From Butyrivibrio sp. LB2008 (GTDB lineage: Bacteria > Bacillota > Clostridia > Lachnospirales > Lachnospiraceae), in assembly GCF_000621565.1 (NCBI RefSeq), contig NZ_KK211305.1, positions 218,258 through 282,257 on the forward strand: a DNA stretch of 64,000 nt. The letters are read 5' to 3'. A program made the translations under genes and the position numbers. Positions 27,127 through 36,073 of this stretch are shown piece after piece (within the stretch, counting starts at the first letter, position 1; each line of letters starts with the position of its first letter). Below the pieces are notes generated by a model, which was not told the origin of the DNA, made no database searches, and saw only the letters and a program-made list of their open reading frames with translations.

Positions 27127-28097
27127 TATCTGATTACCTCCCATGTGACGTTTTTGCTGTCAAGAAAAGCGCATGCTTTTTCAAGATCTTTTTCCTCCAT
27201 ATTGAGGACGAGACTTCCGTATACATCCTCTCTGAAATCTTCGAGTTTAGCCCAGCAGATATTGAAATTTGTCTTGAGCTCCCTCGACATCTCGGTTACG
27301 ATAGGGCGCTGATTGCCTTCGCCGTAGAAAAAGAGCTTGAGATTGATTCCTGTTGTCGGAAGTTTGTCACTTTCTTCGCGAAGGAATTCACGTATCTCGC
27401 GTTCTTTGGGCCATACAAAGAGCTGCTCGGGTTTGCCGACTGCAAGGACTTTGCCGCCGCTTAGGAATGCAACCTTCTGGCAGATCTGTTTAACAACTTC
27501 CATCTGATGGGTAACGATGATGATCGTAATGCCCATTTCTTTATTTATCTTTTGCAAAAGAGCAAGGATCCCTTTTGTAATCTCGGGATCAAGTGCGCTT
27601 GTTGCTTCGTCGCACAAAAGAAATTCGGGATCGAGTGCGAGCGCTCTTGCAATAGCCACACGCTGTTTCTGACCTCCGGAGAGTTCTCTTGGCTTGGAAT
27701 GAACTTTTTCTTCAAGGCCGACGAGTTTTATGAGATTTAAAATCTTCTCTTTTGCCTCGGGGGTGTTTGTGGGTATTCCCCAGAATTTCATGGGAAGAGC
27801 GACGTTATGGTATACGTCCAGTCTCTCAAGGAGGTTGAATCCCTGGAATATCATTCCCATTCTTTTTTGAAGGTTACGAAGAACCTTTTTGTTCTTAATG
27901 TCTACGGTCACATCGCCGACTGTGATCGAGCCTTCATCATAAGATTCAAGGCCGTTGATGCAGCGAAGGAGAGTGGATTTACCGGCTCCGCTCTGTCCTA
28001 TAATACCGAATATCTCACCTTTTTCGATGTCGATATTTATTCCCTTAAGAACTTCGGTTTTGTTAAAAGTTTTTTTGACGTTTTTTATCTGTATCAT
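27126..28097 (-). CDS. metN: Methionine ABC transporter ATP-binding protein
   Basis: 323 residues. The ABC domain has Walker A GQSGAGKST, Q-loop FQGFNLLERLDVYHNVALP, signature LSGGQKQRVAIARALA, Walker B FLLCDEATSALD and switch VTHQMEV. After about residue 245 comes the NIL (ACT-like) domain (KLFFYGEGNQRPIVTEMSR), which binds methionine and inhibits transport when the cell is replete. This C-terminal domain identifies MetN specifically. Confidence 0.95.
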   Translation of the reverse strand: MIQIKNVKKTFNKTEVLKGINIDIEKGEIFGIIGQSGAGKSTLLRCINGLESYDEGSITVGDVTVDIKNKKVLRNLQKRMGMIFQGFNLLERLDVYHNVALPMKFWGIPTNTPEAKEKILNLIKLVGLEEKVHSKPRELSGGQKQRVAIARALALDPEFLLCDEATSALDPEITKGILALLQKINKEMGITIIIVTHQMEVVKQICQKVAFLSGGKVLAVGKPEQLFVWPKEREIREFLREESDKLPTTGINLKLFFYGEGNQRPIVTEMSRELKTNFNICWAKLEDFREDVYGSLVLNMEEKDLEKACAFLDSKNVTWEVIR

Positions 28098-28192
28098 GGA
28101 TAATCAGACCACCTGTCTAAAAAAGATTTGTATTTGCAAGGCGTGTATTGCCTTTGCCATCACATTATTACATTACTTTCCATAAATATCAA

Positions 28193-28227
28193 ATATGACA
28201 CGTCACTGGCAAGGAGACGTGTCATAT
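28193..28227 (-). terminator. Hairpin between metQ and metN
   Basis: ATATGACACGTC pairs perfectly with GACGTGTCATAT in the 194-bp gap after metQ. It lacks a good T run, so it probably stabilises metQ mRNA or attenuates metNI, giving more binding protein than transporter. Confidence 0.55.
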
Positions 28228-28291
28228 CTAAGGTTTGATATATGAAAGGTAGGTTTTTTCTATGATTTACGTTATTGGCTTAAAAAATAAT

Positions 28292-29221
28292 TTACTGTGG
28301 ATCAATAAATGAAGGAATTACTGCTCCCTTGTATGTCTCTTCAATATATGATTTAACTTCGTCTGACTTAAGGGCTGCTACAAGAGCTTTGATCTTCTCA
28401 GAGTCCTGAGAGCCGTCCTTAACTACAAGGAAGTTAGTTCTCTTAACTGTTGTCTCATCATCGAATTCCTCGATATCAAGTGCAGGATATTTGGAAGGAA
28501 GCTCTGCTTCAAGTGCGTAGTTTCCGTTGATAGCTGCTGCGTCAAGATCGGGAAGTGAAAGAGGAAGGTTAGCTGCCTCAAGAGGTGTGATCTTGTAACC
28601 GTGAGGGTTAGCGTTCTTATCTTTTGAAAGAGAATCCTCTGTGTAGCTTGCATCTTCTCCGAAAGAACCCTTTGATGTAAGAAGTCCCTTCTGAACAAGA
28701 AGGTCAAGTGCTCTTGCACCGTTGTCGGGATCATTGGGAATACCGATCTCTGCGCCGTCGGGAATCTCATCAAGTTTAGTATATTTCTGTGAGTAGATAC
28801 CCATTGGCTCGATGTGGATGCCGGCTACTGCTGTAAGATGAAGACCTGCGTCTTTGTTCTGCTGGTCAAGATATCCGAGTGTCTGGAAGTAGTTTGCGTC
28901 AATCTCACCTGATTCAAGTGAAGTGTTGGGAAGAACATAATCCTGGAAAACAACTGTCTCAAGTGTCCATCCGTCTTTTGCAAGAACTTCCTTTACGATA
29001 TTATCAAGAATCTCTGCGTGAGGAACAGGTGTTGCTCCTACAGTGATTGTCTTGTCTGAGTCAGATGCTGAATCTGTTTCGGCTTCGGCTTCAGCCTGTG
29101 TTTCTTCTCCTGTTGCTGCAGTCTCTGAAGACTGTGAATCTGCTTTTGAACCGCAACCTGTAAGCGCTCCGAAGGCAAGGGCTGCTGTTAAGATCAGACT
29201 TGTTATTACTCTCTTTTTCAT
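28292..29221 (-). CDS. metQ: Methionine-binding lipoprotein
   Basis: 309 residues of the NlpA/MetQ family. Signal peptide with lipobox GALTGC (Cys ~23), then an Ala/Glu/Ser-rich spacer to about residue 56. The binding domain starts TITVGATPVPHAEIL and contains the family motifs NYFQTLGYLDQQ and IGIPNDPDNGARAL. It captures methionine outside the membrane for MetNI. GGAGGAAATAATT precedes the ATG. The ~200-bp upstream gap contains a TATAAT box on the minus strand but no recognisable SAM riboswitch. Confidence 0.94.
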   Translation of the reverse strand: MKKRVITSLILTAALAFGALTGCGSKADSQSSETAATGEETQAEAEAETDSASDSDKTITVGATPVPHAEILDNIVKEVLAKDGWTLETVVFQDYVLPNTSLESGEIDANYFQTLGYLDQQNKDAGLHLTAVAGIHIEPMGIYSQKYTKLDEIPDGAEIGIPNDPDNGARALDLLVQKGLLTSKGSFGEDASYTEDSLSKDKNANPHGYKITPLEAANLPLSLPDLDAAAINGNYALEAELPSKYPALDIEEFDDETTVKRTNFLVVKDGSQDSEKIKALVAALKSDEVKSYIEETYKGAVIPSFIDPQ

Positions 29222-29419
29222 AATTATTATTTCCTCCTCGATACCATTGTTTATTTATCTCCTCAACTGGTATGACTGAATTATACAGGACGGGAATGAG
29301 TTTTGGGAAATAAATAAAAATTATCAGTAGTGAAAAGTTGAGATTATCAATTCTTTTATTATTGATTGTAACAGTATATATTAAGAGAGAAAAATAAAAG
29401 AAAGCAGATAAGGTAACGG

Positions 29420-30526
29420 ATGAATAGGATTAGGATTGGGATAGGGATAAAGAAAAAGAAGTTACGGATTGAAGATAAAACGATCAAAATAATCCCGGCT
29501 GTTGCATGTCTTGTTTCGCTTCTGATAACAGGATGCGGGGCAAAAAATAAAATAAACACTTCCACTATATTCGCAATGGATACGGTTATGCAGCTTGAGA
29601 TACAGGGCGATGAAGAACTTCTTAGGGAAGCTGAGGATCATATAAGGGATATAGAAAGTGAGCTGTCGGTCACAAGCAGTGACAGTGAGATAGGGAAGAT
29701 AAACAGTGATAAGAGCGGTAAGCTGTCAAAAGACGGAACGAAGATCCTTAAGGAAGCACTCAAGATATGCGATATGACAGAGGGAAGTCTTGATATATCG
29801 GTATATCCTGTTCTTAAGGAGTGGGGATTTACGACGGGCGAATACAGGGTTCCTACGGATGATGAGTTAAAAGAGCTTGTCGCAAATGTAGGTTTTAACA
29901 GAATCGGCGCGGAATATGCAAGCGATGAAGAGTGCAATGTCAGTATAGAAGACAATATGCAGATAGATCTCGGAAGTGTTGTAAAAGGTTATACGGGTTC
30001 TGATGTGGCAGCTTTTTTCAGGGAAAAAGGAGTGACTTCGGGCCTTATAAATCTTGGCGGGAATGTGGAATGTATAGGAACAAAGCCTGACGGAAAGCCA
30101 TGGAGAGTTGCGGTAAAAAGTCCTTTTGAAGACAGCAAAAGTGATGTGCTCGGAGTTATAGAAGCAAGCGATACCGCAGTCATAACGTCCGGAGGGTATG
30201 AGAGATTTTTTGAAGAAAACGGTGAGAAATACTGGCATATAATAGATCCCAAGACCGGAAGACCTGCAAAGAGCGGACTTATATCAGTTACAGTCATAGG
30301 AAAGAACGGAACGGTCTGCGACGGACTTTCAACGGCTCTTTTTGTAATGGGTAAAGAAGGCGCCGAGGAGTTTTACAAGAAGTACGGAAGCGGAGAGAAC
30401 GGGATCGATGCGTTTGAGCTTATCATGGTAAGCGATGATAAAAAGGTGTATCTGACAGAGGGCGTAAATACAATCTTTTCACTTGCGCCCGAGTATTCGG
30501 ATCTGAAAGTGGAAGTAATCGGATAA
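29420..30526 (+). CDS. apbE: FAD:protein FMN transferase (ApbE lipoprotein)
   Basis: 368 residues. A basic N-terminus is followed by a lipobox (LLITGC, Cys ~39), so the enzyme faces outward. The ApbE domain shows FAMDTVMQLEI, VYPVLKEWGF, IDLGSVVKGYT (Mg/FAD site), LINLGGNVECIG and WHIIDPKTGRPA. ApbE covalently attaches FMN to Thr in Rnf/Nqr subunits and other extracytosolic flavoproteins. It is a single gene, divergent from metQ; no rnf genes are in the window. Confidence 0.93.
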   Translation: MNRIRIGIGIKKKKLRIEDKTIKIIPAVACLVSLLITGCGAKNKINTSTIFAMDTVMQLEIQGDEELLREAEDHIRDIESELSVTSSDSEIGKINSDKSGKLSKDGTKILKEALKICDMTEGSLDISVYPVLKEWGFTTGEYRVPTDDELKELVANVGFNRIGAEYASDEECNVSIEDNMQIDLGSVVKGYTGSDVAAFFREKGVTSGLINLGGNVECIGTKPDGKPWRVAVKSPFEDSKSDVLGVIEASDTAVITSGGYERFFEENGEKYWHIIDPKTGRPAKSGLISVTVIGKNGTVCDGLSTALFVMGKEGAEEFYKKYGSGENGIDAFELIMVSDDKKVYLTEGVNTIFSLAPEYSDLKVEVIG

Positions 30527-30573
30527 GATATGGAGTGTTTGCATTTTAATATCGTCTGTACCAATATGTATTC

Positions 30574-30602
30574 TTGACATACTACGACTAGCTTAGTATC
30601 TT
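30574..30602 (+). promoter_or_regulatory. Promoter with internal operator for the CPBP protease
   Basis: TTGACA (30574-30579), a 17-bp spacer, TATCTT (30597-30602). The spacer holds ATACTA...TAGTAT, an inverted repeat placed between the -35 and -10 boxes, as for a repressor-controlled promoter. Confidence 0.65.
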
Positions 30603-30690
30603 TATATGGGTTTGAGGATAGAAGGAATATAAAGTATATACGGCCTCGAGCAGAAAAATATTAAAGAGAGAACATCTTGGAGGAGACATC

Positions 30691-31695
30691 ATGGAAAAGC
30701 AAAAAAACCTGTTTTACAAAATTCACAATGATTATTTCAAATGGTATGACCTTTTACTGATTACAATTATATTGTTTTTGGGATTGGTTATTTTGGGAGC
30801 AAATGTAGGTTACGTTATTACTGATCCTCTTTATAATTTCTTACTTAAATATGATGAATCGTTTACTAAAGTATTTATCAGATACAGTGAAACTATAGGA
30901 TATTGGATAGTGCTCATTGTATATCTGCTTATTTTTAAAGCGGAAAGACCGATCCTTAAAACTTTCTTGCCAAAGTATAAAGGAAATACAGTGAAATTCT
31001 TTCTTATAGGTCTTCTTGTAGGCGGCGGAATGAATGTTTTTTGCGCTATCGTTGCAATGCTCAACAAAGATATAGCGCTGTATTATAATCAGTTCCCGTT
31101 TGTGAAAGTATTTTTGGTATTTCTGGCGGTATTTATACAGTCAGGTAGCGAAGAAATTCTTTGCAGAGGCTTTTTCTATCAGAGGATGAGACGTGAATTC
31201 AGAAATCCCTGGGTCTCTGTAATAGGAAATGCGCTTTTGTTCGGGGCGTTGCACCTCGGTAACAAGGGAGTTACGGCCCTTGGAGTTCTAAATATAATCT
31301 TGTTCGGAATATTCATGTCGCTTATCATCTATTATTATGAGAGTATGTGGATGGCGATTGCGGTTCATACCGCATGGAATTTCTCGCAGAGTATTGTTTT
31401 GGGACTTCCGAACAGCGGAATTGTTTTTGACTTCTCGGTATTCAAGCTGGATGCGGCTTCAGCCAGAAACAGTTTTGCATATCATGTAAATTTCGGAATA
31501 GAGGGTACAATCTTTTCGACAGTTCTTATTGCGGTTGTAATAGTTATTTTGCTTGTACTTAATAAAAAGAGACAGGGTGATAACCTCTGGATTTTGGGAG
31601 AAACAGTATTTATTAAGCAGAAAAAGAAGAAAGATGAAAAACAGGCAGAGCAGATTGCGGAAGCAAGTACAGAAGCAAATGCAGACTGCGAATGA
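30691..31695 (+). CDS. CPBP family intramembrane metalloprotease
   Basis: 334 residues with about eight hydrophobic segments. The CPBP (Abi/Rce1-like) signature is complete: motif 1 SGSEEILCRGFFYQRMRR with the EExxxR pattern, motif 2 FGALHLGN and motif 3 HTAWNF. Such proteins are intramembrane glutamic/metal-type proteases linked to prenyl-protein processing, bacteriocin self-immunity or signalling. A charged Lys/Glu tail follows the last helix. GGAGGAGAC precedes ATG 30691. It is a single gene with its own promoter and terminator. Confidence 0.88.
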   Translation: MEKQKNLFYKIHNDYFKWYDLLLITIILFLGLVILGANVGYVITDPLYNFLLKYDESFTKVFIRYSETIGYWIVLIVYLLIFKAERPILKTFLPKYKGNTVKFFLIGLLVGGGMNVFCAIVAMLNKDIALYYNQFPFVKVFLVFLAVFIQSGSEEILCRGFFYQRMRREFRNPWVSVIGNALLFGALHLGNKGVTALGVLNIILFGIFMSLIIYYYESMWMAIAVHTAWNFSQSIVLGLPNSGIVFDFSVFKLDAASARNSFAYHVNFGIEGTIFSTVLIAVVIVILLVLNKKRQGDNLWILGETVFIKQKKKKDEKQAEQIAEASTEANADCE

Positions 31696-31707
31696 TTTAA
31701 CAAGATA

Positions 31708-31749
31708 AAAAGACGCGTCATGGCCTTAGAAGGTATGACGCGTTTCTTT
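31708..31749. terminator. Bidirectional terminator
   Basis: GACGCGTCAT pairs with ATGACGCGTTTC, with flanking A and T runs. It separates the converging CPBP gene and cobD. Confidence 0.8.
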
Positions 31750-31753
31750 ATAA

Positions 31754-32848
31754 TTATACATATCTTTTGAGTGCATTTATAAGTGTGACATTCTCGTCGT
31801 GATTTCTGACTGCGATACGGAAATAGGAATTGTCCAGACCGCTGAAGTTTGAACAGTTTCGCACTAAGATTCCGTAGTCTCTTGCAAGACGGTCCGTGAT
31901 CGAGTTGCCTTCAAGATGTGAGTGTGCTGTAGTGAGCAGAGATAACGGAAGTCTTGTGAGCATGAAGTTTGTGTCACTGTCAAAGACTGTAAAACCAAGA
32001 GCGCTGAGCTCTTTGGTCAGAAATGCCTTTTCGTTTTCTATGATTGAAATGGTATTTTTTACATATTCTTTTTCTGATATTGAATCCTCACCTGCAACAA
32101 GAGCAAGGCATGAGATGTTCCACTCGGGTTTAAGGGCGTTCATTTCGGATAATATGCGCGGGTTTGAGCAAACACAGTACCCGAGCCTTATTCCGGGAAG
32201 GCAGTATAATTTCGTGAAGGCATCGATCACTATCAGATGCGGATGATTCGGTACAAGTGAAATGGCACTTGTCTTTTTCTCATCGGGGACAAATCCCATA
32301 AAGCATTCGTCAATCACCAGATAAATTCCGAAACTTTCGCAGAAATCAGCAAGTTTATTTACAAGCTCGCGAGGAATGAGTTTTCCTGTCGGATTATTTG
32401 GATTACACAGGAATATAGCATCAACCGAGCTTGCTCTTTTTACATCAGTCAAAAAATCTTCAGTCAGAAGGAAGTCGTTGTCGCTTCTTAGCATATACTC
32501 TTTTACGCGGCAGCTCCTTGAGATTAAAGCTTTTTTGTATCCGGAAAAAGTCGGAACGGGGATCATGGCGCCGCGCGGAATGATTGTCTGAGACAAAAGT
32601 GTTATTATCTCAGATGCGCCGTTTCCCAAAACAAAATATTCTTCGGGAAGGTTGTGATGTGCGGACAATTTGGCAGTCAGCGAGTAGTCATCTATATTTG
32701 GATATTTCTCAAGAAGGGAAATATGATTTAAGATATCCTGCCTGACTTTTTCGGGCATACCCAAAGGATTTACGTTTACACTGAAATCATATTTTATTTT
32801 GTATGCTTTATCACAGATTCCGCCGTGTTCATAAGTGTGGTGTGTCAT
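31754..32848 (-). CDS. cobD: Threonine-phosphate decarboxylase-like aminotransferase (CobD)
   Basis: 364 residues of the HisC-like fold-type I PLP family. The start (HTYEHGGICDKAYKIKYDFS, then VNVNPLG) is typical of CobD/CobC enzymes that make (R)-1-amino-2-propanol phosphate for the corrinoid nucleotide loop. Other motifs are NPNNPTGKLI, VIDECFMGF and the PLP lysine in DAFTKLYCLPGIRLGY. The divergent neighbour is cobT, and more corrinoid genes follow, which separates it from true HisC. No iron-sulfur or extra domain is present. Confidence 0.88.
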   Translation of the reverse strand: MTHHTYEHGGICDKAYKIKYDFSVNVNPLGMPEKVRQDILNHISLLEKYPNIDDYSLTAKLSAHHNLPEEYFVLGNGASEIITLLSQTIIPRGAMIPVPTFSGYKKALISRSCRVKEYMLRSDNDFLLTEDFLTDVKRASSVDAIFLCNPNNPTGKLIPRELVNKLADFCESFGIYLVIDECFMGFVPDEKKTSAISLVPNHPHLIVIDAFTKLYCLPGIRLGYCVCSNPRILSEMNALKPEWNISCLALVAGEDSISEKEYVKNTISIIENEKAFLTKELSALGFTVFDSDTNFMLTRLPLSLLTTAHSHLEGNSITDRLARDYGILVRNCSNFSGLDNSYFRIAVRNHDENVTLINALKRYV

Positions 32849-32929
32849 ATCGGGACCTCCCTGTATAATTAGAGTATAAAGGTTTTTTTGATACTTTTAC
32901 AACAATACTTATGTGTGTAAAATAAACAT

Positions 32930-34120
32930 ATGGCAGGAAATACAGAGAAAATAATAAAAAAATACATAGATGGAGTCGGAAGTGCCGACAATAAAGCAAA
33001 GAGCAGGGCAAAAGAGTATGATGATGCTCTGATAAAGCCTCCACGCAGTATGGGAAAGCTTGAAGATATTGCAGTTAAGCTTGCTGGAATAACAGGAAAT
33101 GTAAAGAATCGTATAGGGACTAAAAAGATTCTTGTTTTCTGTGCGGACAACGGTGTGACGGATGAAGGCGTTGCGTCTGCTCCGATCACGGTTACTTCGA
33201 GTCAGGCGGTTAATATGACTTCGGGGATAACGGGGATGTCCGCGCTTGCAAAGAATTTCGGCACGGAGGTTGTGGTTGTCGATGTCGGCGTAGCAACTGA
33301 ATTTCCGGCGACTTTTGATGGGAAAAAAGCGAATATTATAGATAAAAAGATAAGAAAAGGCACGGGAAATATTGCCTGCGAGCCAGCTATGAGCATTGAT
33401 GAGTGCTTGTGCGCCATATTGACGGGTATTGAGATCGCAGTAGGAAAAGAGGACGACGAAGAGTACAACGTGCCGGAAAATAGCGGGAATATAAGCGATG
33501 AGGTGAGCCGTGGTATCGGATATGTCAATCTTGTCGGCATTGGCGAGATGGGCATAGGAAATACCACAACTTCGGCAGCAGTTCTTGCGGCTGTTACGGG
33601 GACAGACAGTGATGCTCTTACGGGGCGTGGAGCCGGAATCTGTGATGATGCATTTGCCAATAAGAAGAAAGTAATAAAAAGAGCGCTGTCACTGCATGAA
33701 CTTACTGATATAAAAGATAAGTATGACAGCGATTTTGAGGCGGTAGTTGATATTCTATCCAAAGTCGGAGGACTTGATATCGCGGCGATGTGCGGTGCTT
33801 TTATAGGTGCTGCCTATGCGGGAAAAGGAGCTGTGATAGACGGTTATATTTCTGCGGTTGCGGCGCTTCTTGCGGTGAAGCTGTGTCCTGCGGTGTCGGA
33901 TTATCTTTTTCCCTCTCATATATCGACGGAGCCGGGATACATGCTGGCGATAAAAGAGCTTGGACTAAAGCCGTATCTGGATCTTAACATGGGACTTGGA
34001 GAGGGGAGCGGATGCGTCCTTGCTTTCGGAGTTATAGAGGGAGCCTGCGCCATGATGAATGATATGGCTACGTTTGCAGGCGGCGGGATCGACGATTCAT
34101 ATCTGGAAGGAATAAGGTAG
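32930..34120 (+). CDS. cobT: Nicotinate-nucleotide-dimethylbenzimidazole phosphoribosyltransferase
   Basis: 396 residues, with an insert relative to the usual ~350. It activates the lower-ligand base of cobamides to the alpha-riboside phosphate. Motifs include PPRSMGKLEDIAVKLAGITG, FCADNGVTDEGVASAP, IGEMGIGNTTTSAA and EPGYMLAIKELGLKPYLDLN. The insert lies around residues 150-185 (GKEDDEEYNVPENSGN), rich in acidic residues. The ribosome site is weak. The 81-bp gap to the divergent cobD is too short for a cobalamin riboswitch, and none is visible. Confidence 0.94.
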   Translation: MAGNTEKIIKKYIDGVGSADNKAKSRAKEYDDALIKPPRSMGKLEDIAVKLAGITGNVKNRIGTKKILVFCADNGVTDEGVASAPITVTSSQAVNMTSGITGMSALAKNFGTEVVVVDVGVATEFPATFDGKKANIIDKKIRKGTGNIACEPAMSIDECLCAILTGIEIAVGKEDDEEYNVPENSGNISDEVSRGIGYVNLVGIGEMGIGNTTTSAAVLAAVTGTDSDALTGRGAGICDDAFANKKKVIKRALSLHELTDIKDKYDSDFEAVVDILSKVGGLDIAAMCGAFIGAAYAGKGAVIDGYISAVAALLAVKLCPAVSDYLFPSHISTEPGYMLAIKELGLKPYLDLNMGLGEGSGCVLAFGVIEGACAMMNDMATFAGGGIDDSYLEGIR

Positions 34121-34122
34121 AG

Positions 34123-35127
34123 ATGGTAGTTCTCTTGACAGGAGGATGTAAGAACGGCAAATCGAATACTGCGCAGAACATTGCCTGTAGTCTCAGGGCG
34201 AGATTGGGCGGCGGCCTTTACTACGTTGCGACCATGGAATCAACCGGCAAAGAGGACGACGAGCGTATAAGGAAGCATGTGGAGAACAGGGAAGGTCTTG
34301 GCTTTGAGACTATTGAGATGGCAAGGGACATAAAGAGACTCAGTACGGAAAAAGATAAGTTTCTTAAGCACGGGACAAATACGTTTCTTGTGGACAGTCT
34401 TACCGCACTTCTTGCAGGAGAGATGTTCAGAACAGATGAAAACGGTGAGTTTGTGCAAGATTTTGGCGCAGCTGCAAGGATTTGCGAAGATATCAGAGTT
34501 TTATGTGAAGAAAAAGATTTTAATCTCATATTTGTGAGCGACGGAATATACAGCGATGCTGCCTTATATGATGAGAGCACGGATGCTTACAGAGAGGGAC
34601 TTGCTCTTATAGAAAGAGAAGTTGCGAAGACCTCGGATGAAGTGATAGAGATGTGCGCGGGAAAAGAGATCGTGCATATAGGCAGCGGCATAAGTGAACT
34701 TGATTTTATGCGAAAGAATAGGAAGATGAGTGGTAAAGAGAAGAAAGGTATTCTCATAGTGGGAGGCGCAGGGCAGGGAAAGCTTGATCTTGCAAAGCGC
34801 CTTGTTGGTGAGATTTCTGATAAAGATATATATTCTTTTAAAATAGAAGATTCAAGCGTAAGTACAAAGGCACAGGTTCCCGGTGGCTATAAGATTTATC
34901 GGCATGCAGAACGCCTTGTGCGCGGGACAGATAGGAGCGCAGAGGAGATAGCAGGGCTCTTTCCCGAAGGGGCTGTTATTATTTGTGAAGATATAACCTG
35001 CGGAATTGTCCCTGTTGATGCGACGGACAGGAAATGGCGAGAGGACGCGGGAAGGCTCATGCAGGCGCTTGCTGCGGGCAGGAGAGTCTACAGAGTGATC
35101 TGCGGAATAGAGGAAGAGATAGGATGA
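34123..35127 (+). CDS. CobU-type adenosylcobinamide kinase/guanylyltransferase, two-domain fusion
   Basis: 334 residues, nearly twice the usual CobU (~180). The N-terminal domain has a CobU-like P-loop GGCKNGKS (7-14), YYVATMES, HVENREGLGFETIE and VDSLTALLAGEM. The C-terminal half begins with another P-loop-like GGAGQGK (~213-219) and ends ICEDITCGIVPVDATDRKWR, then GRLMQALAAGRRVYRVICG, which matches the C-terminal part of CobU. The protein thus looks like two CobU-like units joined, perhaps with kinase and guanylyltransferase tasks divided. It starts 2 bp after cobT and overlaps cobS by 4 bp. Confidence 0.8.
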   Translation: MVVLLTGGCKNGKSNTAQNIACSLRARLGGGLYYVATMESTGKEDDERIRKHVENREGLGFETIEMARDIKRLSTEKDKFLKHGTNTFLVDSLTALLAGEMFRTDENGEFVQDFGAAARICEDIRVLCEEKDFNLIFVSDGIYSDAALYDESTDAYREGLALIEREVAKTSDEVIEMCAGKEIVHIGSGISELDFMRKNRKMSGKEKKGILIVGGAGQGKLDLAKRLVGEISDKDIYSFKIEDSSVSTKAQVPGGYKIYRHAERLVRGTDRSAEEIAGLFPEGAVIICEDITCGIVPVDATDRKWREDAGRLMQALAAGRRVYRVICGIEEEIG

Positions 35128-35942
35128 AGAGTTTATTCAGGGCTTTTGCGATTGCATTTTCAATGTATTCCAAGATTCCTATGCCACAGTTTAAGTGGGA
35201 AAAAGAGGATATGAAGTACAGCATAGTTTTTTTCCCTCTTATCGGAGCGGTGCTTTTCGTGGTCATATGCGGGATAAGCTGGCTTGCGGATATTTTTGGG
35301 ATAGGAAGTATTCCGGCGGGACTTCTTGTTATGGCTGCGATCGCTCTTGTGACGGGAGGTATCCATGTCGATGGTTACATGGATTGCAGCGATGCGTTTT
35401 CGTCTTATGCTGATAAAGAGAAGAAACTTGAAATATTGAAAGATCCTCATATCGGTGCATTTGCGGTTATCAGAGTGCTTACGCTTTCTGCGGTTTATCT
35501 TGCCTGCATGAGCATTGTTTTTGATAAGAAAATTGTTTCGGATACTGCAGTCTTTTTTTCGGATAGATCAGTGATGGTGATCGGACTTGGATTTATCTTA
35601 TCCAGGGCTCTTAGCGGAATCTCGGTCGTGAGTTTCTCGTGTGCGAAGAATGAGGGGACGCTCTATAGTTTTGCGGAAGGGGCGGACAAGAAGAGGTGTC
35701 TTTTAATATTGGTAAAAGAAGCTGTGGCGGTGTCATTTCTCATGATAATCATTGGCGGTATAAGCGGAGTGTGTGCGGTTTGCGCGGCGCTCATCATATT
35801 TGCATACTACAAATTCAAAGCAGCAAGAGAACTTGGCGGCATCACCGGTGACGCGGCCGGCTGGTTCCTCTGTCTCGCCGAAACCGCTATGGTAGTGGCG
35901 GTGTGTCTGTGCGCGATTGTTTCAGGCGTTACATATTTATAA
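35124..35942 (+). CDS. cobS: Adenosylcobinamide-GDP ribazoletransferase (cobalamin synthase)
   Basis: 272 residues from ATG 35124, which overlaps the previous stop (ATGA); an in-frame start 90 bp earlier is inside the upstream gene. It is an integral membrane enzyme joining GDP-cobinamide to alpha-ribazole. Visible motifs are FSMYSKIPMPQFKWE, the family hallmark GGIHVDGYMDCSDAF, DPHIGAFAVIRV and the late GGITGDAAGW. About six membrane helices are present. It completes the cobamide nucleotide loop with CobT and CobU. Confidence 0.94.
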   Translation: MKSLFRAFAIAFSMYSKIPMPQFKWEKEDMKYSIVFFPLIGAVLFVVICGISWLADIFGIGSIPAGLLVMAAIALVTGGIHVDGYMDCSDAFSSYADKEKKLEILKDPHIGAFAVIRVLTLSAVYLACMSIVFDKKIVSDTAVFFSDRSVMVIGLGFILSRALSGISVVSFSCAKNEGTLYSFAEGADKKRCLLILVKEAVAVSFLMIIIGGISGVCAVCAALIIFAYYKFKAARELGGITGDAAGWFLCLAETAMVVAVCLCAIVSGVTYL

Positions 35943-35951
35943 TAATTTACA

Positions 35952-36052
35952 AGAGCTTTCCGTGGGGGCAGCCGGAGCATATATACACATTTCCGTGGCA
36001 CAAAATCGCAAAAATGTGTATATATGCTCCGGCTGCCCCCACGGAAAGCTCT
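35952..36052. repeat. 41-bp perfect inverted repeat between cobS and cbiB
   Basis: 35952-35992 and 36012-36052 are exact complements (41 bp each) around a 19-nt loop. The arms include TTCCGTGGGGGCAGCC and ATATATACACATTT. No T run follows on either side. Such a stem would strongly structure the cob transcript; it may be a mobile palindrome or an mRNA-processing site. The loop repeats a TTCCGTGG word found in the arm. Confidence 0.85.
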
Positions 36053-36073
36053 ATGGAAACGGAAAGATAAAGA

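Noticed and set aside
29222..29419. SAM riboswitch upstream of metQ
   Set aside because: Expected for methionine importers in Firmicutes, but the conserved S-box core was not found in the 200-bp gap.
32849..32929. Cobalamin riboswitch before cobT
   Set aside because: The divergent gap is only 81 bp and shows no B12-box-like sequence.
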